Shown here: positions 12,725-24,564 of the stretch, piece by piece
How positions within the stretch are numbered: the first letter of the stretch is position 1
How the letters are laid out: each line of letters opens with the position of its first letter
Program-made: the position numbers and the translations under genes
Notes under the pieces: model-generated
Databases searched by the model: none
Seen by the model: only the letters and a program-made list of their open reading frames with translations
What the model was told of the DNA's origin: nothing
DNA from: Cenococcum geophilum 1.58
Taxonomy: Eukaryota; Ascomycota; Dothideomycetes; Gloniales; Gloniaceae
DNA length: 64,000 bases
Direction: 5' to 3'
NCBI GenBank assembly: GCA_001692895.1
Contig: KV748205.1
Coordinates: 868,001-932,000 of the forward strand

Positions 12725-13375
12725 ACGTTCTATCGTCTGAGCCTGCTGAGGTAACCCGAAACACGGACCTTATGGAGTGAAAACCACTAATCCCGAAAAG
12801 GAAGGGTGATCTACTCTCGCGCGGTCCTCCGTACGTGAAAACATATACGTTATCACAAGCGCTTTCATCCAGATATTAAGACATACTACCCGAATAGTTC
12901 ATACGTTACAACCAACCAGAGCGCGCAACGGTAACACGTGTGACGCTTCAAACCTCGGGCTTTGTAGTTCTGAAGATAGACGAATCGACGGTTTTCAAAG
13001 ATTGAAAAGTACTCCAAGAAACAATAAATTATCCGCATGCAGCCGCACTTAGTTTAGCACGTTATGCTGTACGGAAACGAGGGAGTTGAATGGTTGACTT
13101 TACGATTCAGCCTTGCCACATTTAAATCCAGTCTCTTATCGCAATGTCAGCCTTGCAGCAAATTACACGAATGAGCGTCAAAATAAATTAGCCTTGGGGT
13201 GCTTGAAAGTCGTGAAGCTATCTGCAGGTGGGGTAGAAGGCCCTTGCAACACTTTCTCCATTCTGATCGTCCCCTCTCATATTTTGCTGTACACCTCTCT
13301 GCTGACGCTCTGGAGAGGTACAAGTCGGTAATTTTCTTGACCTAACAGATCTGGGGTTACCCAATACTGCCAGTC
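12725..13375 (+). other. Upstream region of the VWA-E2 gene
   Basis: This is normal-composition intergenic DNA that presumably carries the promoter and 5' UTR. A 72-codon open frame at 13113-13331 does not resemble a protein family and is more likely leader sequence or chance. I see no clear TATA element. Confidence 0.4.
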
Positions 13376-16300
13376 ATGACATCCAGTCATCGCTCCACCT
13401 CAAATTCAGACACATTATCCGTCCGTAGTCATGGTAGCTCAAGTCGAGGCTCAACACGTCTGATCGTGGTTTTGCCTGATGCTGCTTTGACGGACTCCTA
13501 TGAGATAGGCGTACCGGTCCCCGAGTCAATGACCATATCCGAACTTCAAAGGGAAGCTTTGCGGCGAGCTCGTGTTCTAGGTCTCACCATACACAGAGGC
13601 GATTTCAATCTCCGCCTCGACTCGCAGAACGGCCCCATCGCCTTCCCAGAAGATGTAGTTTTTGACGTCGTGGATACAGGGTTTGCAGCCAAAGTGTGGC
13701 TTGTTCCCACAGCGGCCGCTTCAAAGGTATTGCTCCACTTGAGCTTGGTAGTTCGCGAGCTGATTTGGTAGTCATTAAAACACCAGGCAAAGGAGGTTTA
13801 TATCCGTTGGATCACCCCTGCTCGTGCTTTGGACTTTTCCACCCTATCGTCTATTCCTCCTGACCTCAGTCCGATTAGCCGTGAAACCGCAATCTCTGAG
13901 CTAAAAGGTATCGCTATCGATCGTATCTACGATGGTCCGTCGTCCAATGAAGCACCCCTACTATCCAAATACCAAGTGCAACTATTTCTCACGGAATGCC
14001 CGTTATGTATGACAAATGAGACAGATATCCGCATTGGTGATCTTCTATGTGATACAGAAGGAAGTCTACAGCATCCTTTGGATATCTATATCGTTCCTAT
14101 CTCAGGCAAGCCGTCTGACGCGGACAGCCCTGAGACGCTGTGGGCCTTTGAGTCTACTAAACGCGGGACTGCGGCATTTTTGACTTGCCTGAAGCTTGCT
14201 ATTAACCAAGCCAGAAAAGTCACTTCAGATGCACCAAAAAGACGCCTTTTGAAGACATATTTCAGGGTCACACATTTTACACCCGCGCTCACGGCTCTAT
14301 ACACACTTCTTGAGGAGAATAAGCTGGAACCCGATTCCGTTGCTATCCTCGCGACTTGCTTTCGTGAACTTGCTCTTAGGATGGTTCCCAGCGAGCTTTT
14401 CGGTCACAGTGTCAAGGCCGTACTCGAAGGTTCAAGACAGATTTTTGCCTGGCTAGATTCGGAGCTTCGTGAGACTCCTGGAGAGATTGACGACCCCGAG
14501 GCAGCGCTTGTCCGCTCGGTTGAGTTCAAAGAAATAACGGATGATCAAATCCTCAACGAATATCGAGTTGGTAAGCGGTGTGACATCGTAGAATTCAAGG
14601 CATCAGGCGATCCAATGCGTACGGGATCCTCTTCCGAACCACGCAAGATTAGACAGGTAAAAGTCTGGACTGCCGCAAATTGCAAGCAGAATGTACGGCT
14701 ATTAGCATTGGCAATGTGGGGCCACTATGACCCTTGTGGAGACTTTTATGTGGATTTCCGAGATAATATAGAAAACCCTTTCGACAAAAGGCGAATTCCA
14801 CTTACGTCACCAAAAGAATTCCCACGTCTATTAGCAGAAGCAAACTCCCATCCGCACCTTCGGATGGCAAGTCCAGAAGACCTGAAAGACCGCCCCACGG
14901 CAATCACACTCTCTACGGAAGGCTATGTCTCAGTTTTTGACAAAAACGAAGATTACTACCAAAAAGATGTTCGTCCTACTATCTGGAATGCCGTCTCAGG
15001 TACAAAAATGCTCGACTCGGGCTTTATCAAAACCCTAGAAACCGCGTTGGGGGCCATTATCAAACAACGCAAGGTAGAGGGCACATGGGCCTTGGACGAC
15101 TGGCAGTACATGGCAAAATCTCAGCCAGTCTATGTGACCCCTCATGAGGCGATCGTGATATGCTTCGATTTGAGCTCTTCTATGGCTGAAAGTCTCGGCC
15201 ATGAATGGGTAGGTGCGCCGAACAATCTCGACAAACTTTCAGAAACTAAACAGGTCTTTCAAAATGTCATTGCTAGAATGGTCGGTTACCATCTGCTCAT
15301 CAACCACATTGGCGTTATTACATTTTCTAATAGAAACCTTGTTACCGTTACTACAGAACTAACTCAGCTATCTAACCTACCCCAGGATTTCAAGGACATG
15401 ATGGGCGATAAGAAAGCTAGAGGCTGGACCGCGTTATGGGATGCTGTCGATAAGGCTAAAGACATGTTACTCGCATTTAAGCAAAAACACCCCATTTCAA
15501 AATTGCGCATCATAGTCTTAACGGACGGCGAAGACAACCAGTCTCAGAAGAATCCTGCTGACCTCTGCAGAGAGTTGTACGATGCGGAAATTGTGCTTGA
15601 TTCTCTTGCAGTCGGCTCTGGAAAAACATCTGATCTATTCAAGATATCAAAGCATACAGGTGGATATGCCTTCAAACCAACATCCCGAATGCTCTTGTAT
15701 CAAATTTTCCTGCTGGAACCATTCCTCGACATTTCTGTAAGGCCTGATATAGAGAGGGTACCTCTTGAAAATTACAACACTTCCTCCCCGAAGGAACCGG
15801 ACATGAAGACCACATATGATTTCCCGCATTGTCGCCCGCATCCCTTGGAGAAGGGCAGCTTCATCTCTCTCAGCGACTGCGGGCGATTCTTTCCCTCCAG
15901 ATCCATGTCACAGAATCAAACAAGGACATCTTCTCTCGCTCAACGGCTTGCCCCGAGAGCACGTCCTCCTGCTGATTGCCTGCCCAGGAAAACGGTTCAT
16001 CCTCGTATTTTACCACAATCCGATACACTCTCCGTCACCTCGGACAGATCAACGGTGTCATCAGGAAGGGTTCTCATGAAAGAGATTGATTTCATTATTT
16101 TGAATCAAGAGTCCTACTTCGACGTCTATGTCAACGAGATTGATATGTCATTCTGGAAGGTGGTCATGGCCGGTCCAGTGGGATCACCATACGATAAGGG
16201 CAACTTTGTGCTCTCAGTACATCTAACAGAAACGTTTCCGCAAACACCGCCGTTGGTTCGGTTTTTGACTCCGGTTCTTCATCCGAATATTACAAAGGTT

Positions 16301-16708
16301 AGTTCTTGCCAGAATTTAATAATCGGTCATGCTAACACTGTATAGCACGGACGGGTCTGTCATGCAATCTTTACCAAGAATTGGGAAACATCATATCATG
16401 TTCACACTGTCTTACGGTACATGTACGAACTTTTGAAAGACCCCGAGGTAAGTACATTAACTGAAATTTTGATGAATTCGTATAGTAATCTCATTAGCCG
16501 GGTGATGCTATTGACGAGCTGGCAACTACAAAATTTTGGACCGATCAGGCAACCGCAGATGCGGAAATCCGTAAATATGTCAGTCCATTCATGTCACAGA
16601 TTGCTAGATCCCTTACTAACTGCACATAATGTTCCACAGGTTGAGAAGTTTGCAATACAAACCCGAGACGCTCTGAAATCAGGCATACTTAAGCAGGCAT
16701 CGCAGTAA
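13376..16708 (+). CDS. VWA domain-E2 ubiquitin-conjugating fusion protein
   Basis: A five-exon model gives 1037 aa: 13376-13726, 13787-16297, 16346-16447, 16498-16578, 16640-16708. All introns are GT-AG, 48-61 bp, and the frame is kept. Residues about 25-115 look like a beta-grasp/ubiquitin-like region (inference). A von Willebrand A domain lies at about 565-740 with a full MIDAS metal site: D578-L-S580-S-S582, T665, and LTD at 695-697. A low-complexity linker follows. A UBC fold covers about 881-1030, with HPN at 949-951 and the likely catalytic Cys at 959 in the motif HGRVCHAIF. The protein should bind ligands through VWA and load ubiquitin or a ubiquitin-like protein on C959; substrates are unknown. 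Proteins of this layout occur in other fungi as far as I recall, without a standard name. The gene is intact although RIPped repeats begin about 700 bp upstream and about 100 bp downstream. The acceptor of intron 1 could also be six bases later. Confidence 0.88.
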
Positions 16709-17465
16709 GCCTTTCAAGTCTCCCAACAACCTCGGACTTGAATTAAATTGCTTGGCGCTTCAAAACCATCAAATTGAATTAACTCGAGCTAGTTCCGGAA
16801 GACTTAAAAAGCTTAAGCTGTTAAGATAATATATATAGTCCCTATAAAAAGTATTAGCGTAGTATAGCAACTAAAGGTCATCTAAATCGCCTAAATCTTG
16901 CCCGTAGAGCCTTCGCATAAACTTCTCTAATAGCACCACCGGCTATAAGAGGAAATCCATAATATATAATATTATTAGCGTAGTATTAAGGCTTTAGTAG
17001 TAGGGTTAAGTCGTTATCTACTATCTACTAGTCCCTTATTTACTACTTAAGCTATTCTATATCTACGTACTAACCTAAGCAGCTTATATTAATAACGGCG
17101 TTCTTATGCTATTACCTTAAATATTAAGTAGTACTATTTATATTAACTTTATACCTTACTCTATTTGGCCACATTATATTTCTAGTATTATTAAATACTT
17201 ATTCTAGCTTATCACTTATTATTAGTATATTAAATTAATTAATTAATCGCGAAGTATAAGAAGCATAAATAATTAATATAAAGAGCTTACTAGTATAAAA
17301 TTAGGTTTAAGACAATCCTTTTCCCTATATAGATTATTCTTTATCTAATCCTCGTACTTGTTAAAAGTCTTACCTTTATTAGAGTCGTCGCTAAAGCCGT
17401 CATTTAGAAAGGCTCTTAAGCCCTCCTCCTTATACTATTAGCGCTTAACTAGCTGAGTATTATAG
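16709..17465. other. 3' flank of the VWA-E2 gene, then RIPped repeat
   Basis: About 16709-16800 has normal composition and is probably the 3' UTR and terminator. From about 16810 the sequence turns AT-rich and RIPped. A minus-strand frame with TAG/TAA stops can be followed at about 17100-16830, but its family is not recognised. Confidence 0.45.
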
Positions 17466-17600
17466 AGTAAGTATAAGCGATAATAATATATAGCGAAGTA
17501 GATATTATTAAGCTATATATATAAACTGCATAATAAAGTCAAGACGTTATATAGGAAAGAAAGTAGGAAATAGAAGAAAGGAGTATATATTATTTACTTA
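17466..17600 (+). repeat. LTR fragment of the TGTTACGGAG family
   Basis: From GAGTAAGTATAAGCGATAAT onward it matches the LTRs at 11060-11434 (-) and 32332 (+). Only the first part of the LTR is present. It is followed by a short TTTATTTATTTAT run at 17627-17642, the 3' tail of the next LINE. Confidence 0.6.
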
Positions 17601-17639
17601 GTTAATAGGTAAATAGGTATCGTACTTTTTATTTATTTA

Positions 17640-19990
17640 TTTATATCCGCTGTATTATACTACGTACAATACTACGCTGCAGCCTCTAGGCTATAGCGCT
17701 ATAGTTTTATGTATATATATCCTTTCTAGGCAGCTTAATATATACTAGTAGCTATATACTAGTAGTTTATAAACCTCTAAGCTAAGGGCTTACCGCTTCC
17801 TAGTAGAATACTAGGTTGTTAACAACTATTAAGTAGTAAGAAAACAATAGAAAGAACTATAAGAAACCCTAACGCCTATCTCTATCCTTTTGCTCTTTAT
17901 TATCTATCTACTAGAAACCTAGTAGGAGTTACCTCCTTTTAAGGATCTTACTACTTTTAGCCACTTCCTAGTAGCAATTTCTGTCTTATCTAAAAATAGA
18001 AAAAACGCTTCTCTTCCTTTTTATATATAAAATAACTTCTTTAGAAAGAGAAAAGAGCCTAGTTTTCTTTGTATTTCTCTTCTTTCTCCCTAGTATAGAT
18101 AACAGTCTAATAGTAGGTACTTAGGAGTTTATATAGCACTATATTCCTTAAAGCACCTACCTTTTTTTTTTCCCTCCCTATTATTTTAAGGAAGGGTTTA
18201 AAATGGCCTTTTCCTAGTTTTAGCTGGAAGAAAGCTGTTTGTAGCCTTTTAGGATATCTCTCCTTAGGGCTTTAAGAGAAAAGGAATTGCTTTCTTTATA
18301 GATTCTAAAATAGTATTTTCCTTTATTTTTATTCCATTGCTAGTTATTTCCCCACTATTCTAGTATCTTTTTTCTTGTTACTCTCCCTATATAGGATAAA
18401 GAAGTATATAAAGATTATATTTTTCTTTTAGAAAGGCCCTTTTTAGCTAATTTATCTATTATTTTATTTCTATGGATTTTTAGGTAGCTAGAAACCTAAT
18501 AGAAGTTAATAAAGATATTCTTACTAGCTAAATAGGAACAGCTTTACATAATTTTAAAAACTAGTTCTTGTCCTCCTATAAGAGAATTAAGTTATAATCT
18601 TTTAATAGCTGCCTGGCTATCTATAAAGATATAAACCTATTTCTCTTCTAGTCTTTATTACTTTAGGTATTCTAATACTCTATAGACTGCATAAATCTCT
18701 ATGTTTATAATTTTTACATAGGGTCCTAGATTCTAGCTTATTGCGTATTTAATCCTATTTCCCTCTCCTATTTTATATACGGCTACTATATTTAATTTAT
18801 TGTCTTTAGAGCCATCTATATAGTATATATCTACTAGGTCTTACTTTAGGGATTCTTATAGATTTTTTATTAGTCTTAAATATTCTTATACGGCCTCTTC
18901 CTTACTACCTCTAGAGATAGAAGAAAATACAGAAATAGGAGAAGACTACGGTTTTTGCTAATTTAGAGAGATTCTCTCTATTTTCTAGTTTTAAATTAGC
19001 TGCTAAACCCTAGAGACTAGGGATTATAGCTATATCTCTAGCTGTAAGAGGTGTCTTATAGTAGAGTTTTTAGGGCTAGAATTAGAGCTAGAACTAGCTG
19101 CTAGTTCATCCCTATCTTTGTTATTTTCTTTTATATAGACCTTCTTAATTACGTGGTTTTCTTTAAACTTTAGGATTTTTAATACGTAGCTATTATAAAG
19201 CCTTTTAAATCTGATTCTAGTGGGAAGAATAGGGGCTTTAATTTATATAGCTTAAATAGGGAATCCTTTAAACGCTCCTAGAATTAGTTTTAGGGCCTTA
19301 TTTATAAAGATTAGTATCTAGCTAGTAAGTAGTCTCTAGATTAATTTTTCTGCTAGCATTATATTCTAGAGTCTGCTATAGTAGTAACGCGAGCTATATA
19401 AAGCTGCTGTAGGGCTTATAGGGATAGACCTCTTTATATATTGCCTAGTCTTCTAATTAAATAGAAGGCTACTTTTGACTTAGAGATTTTTATATCTATA
19501 TATTGTTTAAAAGTAAGCTTAGAGTCTAGAAATACCCCTAATTACCTAACTAGGGGTTTAGGGGATATTGCTACATCTACTAGCTTTAGCCCTTCTTCTA
19601 TAGTAGTTTATTTACTATAAAAGTATATAAACTCCGTTTTATTAATATCGAAACTAATAACAGCCTCTTTAGCTTTAGATATTAGCTGTTATGCTATTCC
19701 CTCTAGCTTTTTACAATTAGATTTCGCTAAATTTAAGGTAATTGTAATTGCAAAGTCGTCTATATAGCTAAGGGAATAGGCTCTATCTATCTCTAGGCTG
19801 TAGATATTACGGATATATAGTAAAAACAAGTAGGAGATATGGGCGAGCCCTATAGTATCCCTGTTTCTATTCCTACTTTTTCTTATATTTGCCTATTAAA
19901 GGAAAGCTGTAGCTTTTTTTTTTAACTAAGGAAGGTAGCTACCCATTATATAAACGCTATAGGTAGTCCTGGTTCCTTACAGATAGATAA
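17640..19990 (-). pseudogene. RIP-inactivated LINE (RT + RNase H), minus strand
   Basis: A non-LTR retrotransposon remnant, truncated at its 5' end (near 19990) and ending at low coordinates in a TAAA-type tail (17627-17642). The reverse transcriptase active site SYIDDFAITI is at 19741-19770 with both Asp kept. Downstream on the minus strand come a thumb-like region and an RNase H domain, with YYIDGSKDN near 18797-18840 followed by EIYAVYRVLEYL and IDSQAAI motifs. The architecture fits the Tad1-like group common in ascomycetes. Many TAG/TAA stops make it non-functional. Its last 220 bp recur at 50250-50490 in the opposite orientation. Confidence 0.8.
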
Positions 19991-19998
19991 AAGCTCCT

Positions 19999-20421
19999 AT
20001 GGAAGACAATCCAGACAGTCATCCATATCCCTCCGAGGAAGCGAACAATTATCCAACTCTACAGCTCACCCGAAGCAACGAAAAGTATGCTAATGAAGGC
20101 CGGCCGAGGTTCAAAAACGAGATCACAATCTGGAAGCGTAGCATGGCGGACCGAGCACTTGCTGGAAAAACGGGCCGTTCTGGAACAGCTCATGCTAGCT
20201 TTCTTCCAGTCACTCCTCGGGTCTAGACGGTAAGACGCGAAGCCGAACGCAGGAACGAGACGGAGATAAAAAGCAGAATGAGCATCTCGCTGTTCAATCT
20301 CCTCCCTGGCATCTTGATCGAAACAGGAGCCGATGCCGAATCATCTCGCCCGGACCTGACCCTCTGCCGCACGGGTTCGACATCTCAATTTAGGCTCAGT
20401 TCTGTAAAAGCTCTCTGAGGA
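19999..20421 (+). pseudogene. Broken reading frame of unknown family
   Basis: One frame runs from an ATG at 19999 to a stop at 20419-20421, broken only by a single TAG at 20224-20226. It would give about 140 residues, hydrophilic at first, then with a short SISLFNLLPG segment. I recognise no domain. The frame starts within 10 bp of the RIPped LINE end. The TAG could be a RIP-type change of a CAG or TGG codon, so this may be the remains of a gene cut by the LINE and mutated by RIP leaking from it. It may also be chance. Confidence 0.3.
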
Positions 20422-20998
20422 GCTCGCACCCCTCCTTCGACGATGTAATAACATAACGGCAATTGCCCTTTCATATTCATTGAAAACGAGCTGAATGTGG
20501 ATCCTGTGCGTTAAAGAAAAAGGGTGGGCTATTGATGCACAGTTTTCGCTACATTTTGTATCCTTTCAACTGCTTGCTTTGGCGGTGCTTGGGTCGTTTG
20601 CGAAGCAAAATGATTTGATGCCCGGAATTGAAGTACGGAGCAGCTCTATTACGCGGTTGTTAGCTTTTGTGAATATTCCACCCTTCTTGCCACTAGAAGA
20701 GCTAGAGCCCGATAGATGCCAATGCCGAAGAATATATCATCGCTTGTTGCTCTATTCGGATCTGCATCTGCTAATTATGATCGATGGGTCATATTTCGTG
20801 TGGCTGCTAATATACAATTACGAACATTGTGACGATGTGTCTTGCATTTTGCCGTGTTGGGTTGTAGGACTGATGCCTAAATCCGACTTCCAACAGCCAT
20901 AATTGCAGTTGACCACACCCCAAAAGGCTATTATAGTGGCCAAATGCAGGAAAACGATGCGGTCGAGTGTCGCACATTCTCCCTAAGCCGCAAACAGT
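20422..20998. other. Intergenic DNA between the broken frame and the MITE
   Basis: Normal-composition sequence. An open frame at 20495-20902 (135 codons, +) has no recognisable domain and no supporting context, so I do not call it a gene. Confidence 0.35.
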
Positions 20999-21000
20999 TA

Positions 21001-21419
21001 CTACGGTATCAGGGTTATATTTTGTGGGTGGGTCGCAAGCAGCTAGGGGGCCCCACAATTAATTACACCAATTAACTACCCGGTCTCTATGTAATTAATA
21101 TACGTTTATTTACACATCTTCGGCTAAATCTCTTTAATATTTACTAACAATCATTAATTACAAAGCCACTTTTGGCCCCTGCATGCACCTACACCACCCT
21201 GACGCATCCGGTTGAAAGCGCGTGTTGATCTTAGCGATAAAACGACAGAGTTTATACCTTTTGAAGTAATATGCACGGCCATTTTAACGTATTTTTAACT
21301 CTTTTTTAGGTATAAATATACGCATTTTGATTAGCGTGATCAACACACGCTTTCAACCGGATGCGCCAGGGTGGGGTATGTACCCGCCCCACCCACAAAA
21401 TATGACCCTGATACCGTAG
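21001..21419. mobile_element. MITE with Fot1/pogo-like ends (419 bp)
   Basis: Perfect outer inverted ends CTACGGTATCAGGGT are flanked on both sides by TA (20999-21000 and 21420-21421), the target duplication of Tc1/mariner elements. A second inverted block follows inside (21200-21230 against 21338-21367, GATGCGTCAGG-type and GCATCCGGTTGAAAGCG). The left arm carries about 145 extra bases (21037-21190) that the right arm lacks. No transposase frame is present, so movement would need a Fot1-like transposase elsewhere. It lacks the RIP mutations of the other repeats, consistent with its small size. Confidence 0.85.
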
Positions 21420-21421
21420 TA

Positions 21422-21823
21422 CATATCGTACACAAGTCACACATAACTGGTCACAGCATCACGTTAAAGGCACAGACTCGTGAAAAAAAAAAAACTTTTA
21501 GGGTGTGAAACACCTCATGCAACCCCATTACTCCTATCATATTATTTTATATAACCTTAAATAATGCCGAGGTGGACCCCCACCACCTCTTCCTTGTCAA
21601 ATTATCTGAGATTTGAATCACAAACATGCAGATCACGGCGGAACTGAAGTTAAGACGGGAGCGCTCGAGGGAAGATCACGACGCTATGCGCCGAAGAAAG
21701 AGAAGCCTGCCACGTGAGGGAAGAATGCAATGGTCGGCAGAAATAGACATTAAGGATCCAGCAGCGGGCATGGCGCCGTCAAGTTTACCGCTCGTTAAAT
21801 GTGGAAGAAGTATGATCAGGCGC
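21422..21823. other. 3' flank of the wall-protein gene
   Basis: Intergenic, with a 12-base A run at 21483-21494. A 67-codon frame at 21626-21829 runs into the end of the opposite gene and shows no family features; it is probably not a gene. This should hold the 3' UTR of the minus-strand gene. Confidence 0.4.
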
Positions 21824-22807
21824 TTATAGAACCATGGCGAAACCGGCGAAAAGACCTGCGAAGACGACGGCTAGGCTGTAGCTCTGGCCGAGGTTCATAG
21901 CAGTGGTGGCAGCTCCCTTATTGCCACCAGCCGCTGTGGTTGTTGCAGCGGCTCCTCCGAAGCCAGTATAGGCAGCAGTGCCAGTGGCGCTGGCACTGTT
22001 GGCAGAGCCTGAGCCGGTAGGGCCCATGGTAGAGGTGATGGTAGAGCTGTTTTGGCGGGTGGGGCTTTGAGCTCCGCAAGGGTGGTTTGCTCTGCACGTA
22101 TAGTCAGATATGAGAGCGTGACGCTAAAATGTGGGACAGATACTCACCGGCAGTCATTCGAGCAGGCATTGTCTTGCCCGCAGTCAGCGACACACTGATT
22201 GCCCCACTCCTGGCAGATAAAAAAAGGAAGAGTTTCAGAGTATTCAGTTTCGTTGGGTGAGCCACCGCTGGCACAGACGCAACTGTAGGTCAATGTTTTC
22301 TAAAGATATTCAAAGTCAGTTGAGTCTCCAGAGCTTGCCTAAGACTGGCTTTGCATAGCCAATTGAGGAAGGGGAAGGTTCGGGAATGGATGGCAGGGGT
22401 CTACGGAGACATCCTTGCTAGTCCCCTATTTTCAATTGGGTTGTTCGGTGGTGTTGAAATCCATCGTGAAGTCCAATCTCGAAAACGAAGCTATCGAGGA
22501 GCTTCATATTCCATCCAATCCATTCAATTGTGCATTAAAGAACTCAGGCTGGCTTACCGGGTCGCAAGTGTTCGACGATGTGGTGGCAGAGTTGCCAGGC
22601 ATCTGAAGACAGAGCAGAGGACATTGCCTAGTTTGCGAACTACACCATGTCTCTGGAAACTGTTAGTGCCACGTCGGTAGATTGAGAGTGCAGGAACGTA
22701 CGTCTCAAGGATAGAGATACTGAATTCGGGTCTATGCTGTACTGCTCCTGGGAGAAGGTCAAGCCGGCAAAGGCGAGAGTAAAGCTGAGTAGGAATGTAG
22801 AGTGCAT
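21824..22807 (-). CDS. GPI-anchored cysteine-rich wall protein (DUF7707 type)
   Basis: A four-exon minus-strand model: 22702-22807, 22558-22652, 22148-22299, 21824-22091. It gives 206 aa, with introns of 49, 258 and 56 bp, all GT-AG. Residues 1-19 form a signal peptide. The mature domain has twelve cysteines (39, 46, 50, 65, 74, 76, 96, 103, 107, 113, 117, 123), enough for six disulfides, in the pattern WCxxQxxxCPLLC...CDP, TLTYSCVC, FFICQEWGNQC. A glycosylation sequon NET is at 83-85. A Ser/Thr/Ala/Gly-rich stalk and a hydrophobic C-terminus (about 189-206) indicate GPI anchoring. It is likely an outer membrane or cell wall protein; its molecular role is unknown. The start fits the signal peptide and lies divergent to the YPT35-like gene. 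The 258-bp intron 2 is the least certain part. Confidence 0.85.
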
Positions 22808-23742
22808 TTTGGAATGATCTGGAAATATGAATAGAGTATTACAGAGTACTGGAAGTATAAGAAGGGATAGTTAGCTAGGCAACTTCTTAAGGAGAAGGTG
22901 GGAGAAGAAACGTTGGGGCCGATGCGAGTTGGTTGGCTGGGGAATCGGTGGGGATGTCAGGCTAACCTTTTGGCCGAAACGTATTGACGGAAGGTCTCGG
23001 CGAGAAGCGTAAAAGTGACGGGAGTATTACAATCGAATACAAGTACGGCTACTCAAACAAAAGTATCGTGCAGAAGAACAGGACGAGTTGTATGTGAATA
23101 TACCAAGCGAGTGTGGGCGTGAGGGAGTAAAAGAGGCTGGGAACAGCAGCTTGTTTAAAGGGAGGCCAGCGGAAGGCATGCCCAAGCATAGCCAGATCTG
23201 TTGCGCTTCCCAACCTCAGCAGCGCCCCCCTTGCTTGACTCGATTTGCCCAGCCATGGCCTTTCTCCGCACTAGGATGCAGGCGATGTGGAAATAGACAA
23301 CGCCACGGCTGCGAAGAGTGCTTGCTTTTACGATCGTTGGGGCCGTCCGGTGGTCATAGTAGTCTTATATGGCTCGGCTCGCCAGCACCCCCCAGCAATC
23401 AGCCTCAAGGAGCTCGCCATCCTTGACGACTTCGGCCGGCTCGAAACGAATTGGCGAATGATTCGTTTCGAACGCCGTCCATGCACCCGCGATATTTTCA
23501 AGGGTCCGCTGAGAAATTGCCTGATGGCGATAAGCGTGCCGCTGAAAATGCCCCGAAAGTGTGCGACCCCTCTGGAGCTTGTCCACCACCACTGCTGCAT
23601 GCCACCGTCTGATCCACAGCAGTCCGACAAAACACTCTGCGCCAGCCGCTGCGCATCCCCTTCAAACCCCTCTATTTGATAGCCATATCAGTCCTCCCGC
23701 ATTTTCACTGTGCCGTCCGGCTAGACGGGACACACTAAATGG
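22808..23742. promoter_or_regulatory. Divergent intergenic region (wall protein / YPT35-like)
   Basis: About 935 bp separates two genes transcribed away from each other, so it must hold both promoters. The overlapping open frames at 23088-23679 on both strands are GC-rich chance frames without family features. No convincing TATA box or binding-site cluster was identified. Confidence 0.45.
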
Positions 23743-24564
23743 ATGGAGTCTGCGGACTCTGAGACACGCTGCAACGGGAGTTCCTTCGCTCATGGCAAAC
23801 CCGCCACCTCCACCACCACCGAGGACTTGCCAGTCCCGCCCTACTGGCAGCGACACCAGAGGAACGACTCTAGCTTGAGCTACGCTTCCGTGGACAATAT
23901 CAGGCATACGCCCATCACTCTTGAGGACCACACAGACGAAGGATCCGAGCAATGCAAAGCCTTATGGGCGAAACATGTCACTATTGATGATTACGTTATT
24001 GTCAGTGGGAATGCACCAGCCGTAGGAGCTTACGTCGTCTGGAACTGCACTGTCGAAACCCTAGACGTGAGTGATCTGGCTCTACGCAGACCTGTACTCT
24101 TTGCATATGAAACTTAAGCTCCCCACATACTAATAAATCCTAGGGAGGTCCCATGAAGATTATGAAAAGGTAGCAAGATGTTATCTACGGACCTGCCTTG
24201 ACCATACTCATGTGTACTAGGTACTCAGAATTTGATGAGTTACGAAGGAAGCTTGAACGAACGTTTCCGCACGCGGGAGTGGCAATGCCGCCATTGCCCC
24301 CGAAAAGTGTCATCTGTACGAGAACACCCTCTGAAAAGCACCCCACGTTCCACTCCCGGACTTATCTGACTATTGAATAGCACGTTTTCGACCGAGGTTT
24401 CTGGAACGACGGAAAGCTGGCCTTGCCTACTTTTTGAAGTACGTGCGCCGTTGTCTTTTGCCATCACACTAACAATATTTATCCATCTGACTATTTATAG
24501 CTGCGTCTTGCTGAACCCAGAGTTTTCTGGATCTCCCGTTCTTAAGGAATTCTTGTTCTCATAA
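23743..24564 (+). CDS. YPT35: PX-domain protein, YPT35 type
   Basis: A five-exon model gives 188 aa: 23743-24066, 24144-24169, 24221-24315, 24381-24438, 24501-24564. All four introns are GT-AG with matching phases. The N-terminal 60 residues are polar and carry LPVPPYWQRH, a Pro-rich patch; in yeast Ypt35 an N-terminal PxP motif recruits the lipid-transfer protein Vps13. A PX domain fills the rest: the phosphoinositide-binding signature RYSEF at 117-121, the PPLPPK loop at 140-145, and RFRPRFLERR at 150-159 with basic residues for the 3-phosphate. The C-terminus ends in the conserved LNPEFSGSPVLKEFLF. It is expected on endosomal and vacuolar membranes. It is short for PX proteins but normal for this family. 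The 26-bp second exon is unusually small but needed to join the frame. The family name rests on remembered similarity. Confidence 0.88.

Noticed and set aside
13605..13790. Minus-strand open frame across the first exon and intron of the VWA-E2 gene
   Set aside because: It is a shadow of the real exon; the plus frame has domain motifs and matching splice sites.
20495..20902. 135-codon plus-strand open frame
   Set aside because: No domain, no supporting splice or neighbour evidence, and a frame of this length can occur by chance in this composition.
23088..23679. Several overlapping open frames on both strands between the divergent genes
   Set aside because: All are GC-rich overlapping frames without family motifs, in a shared promoter region.
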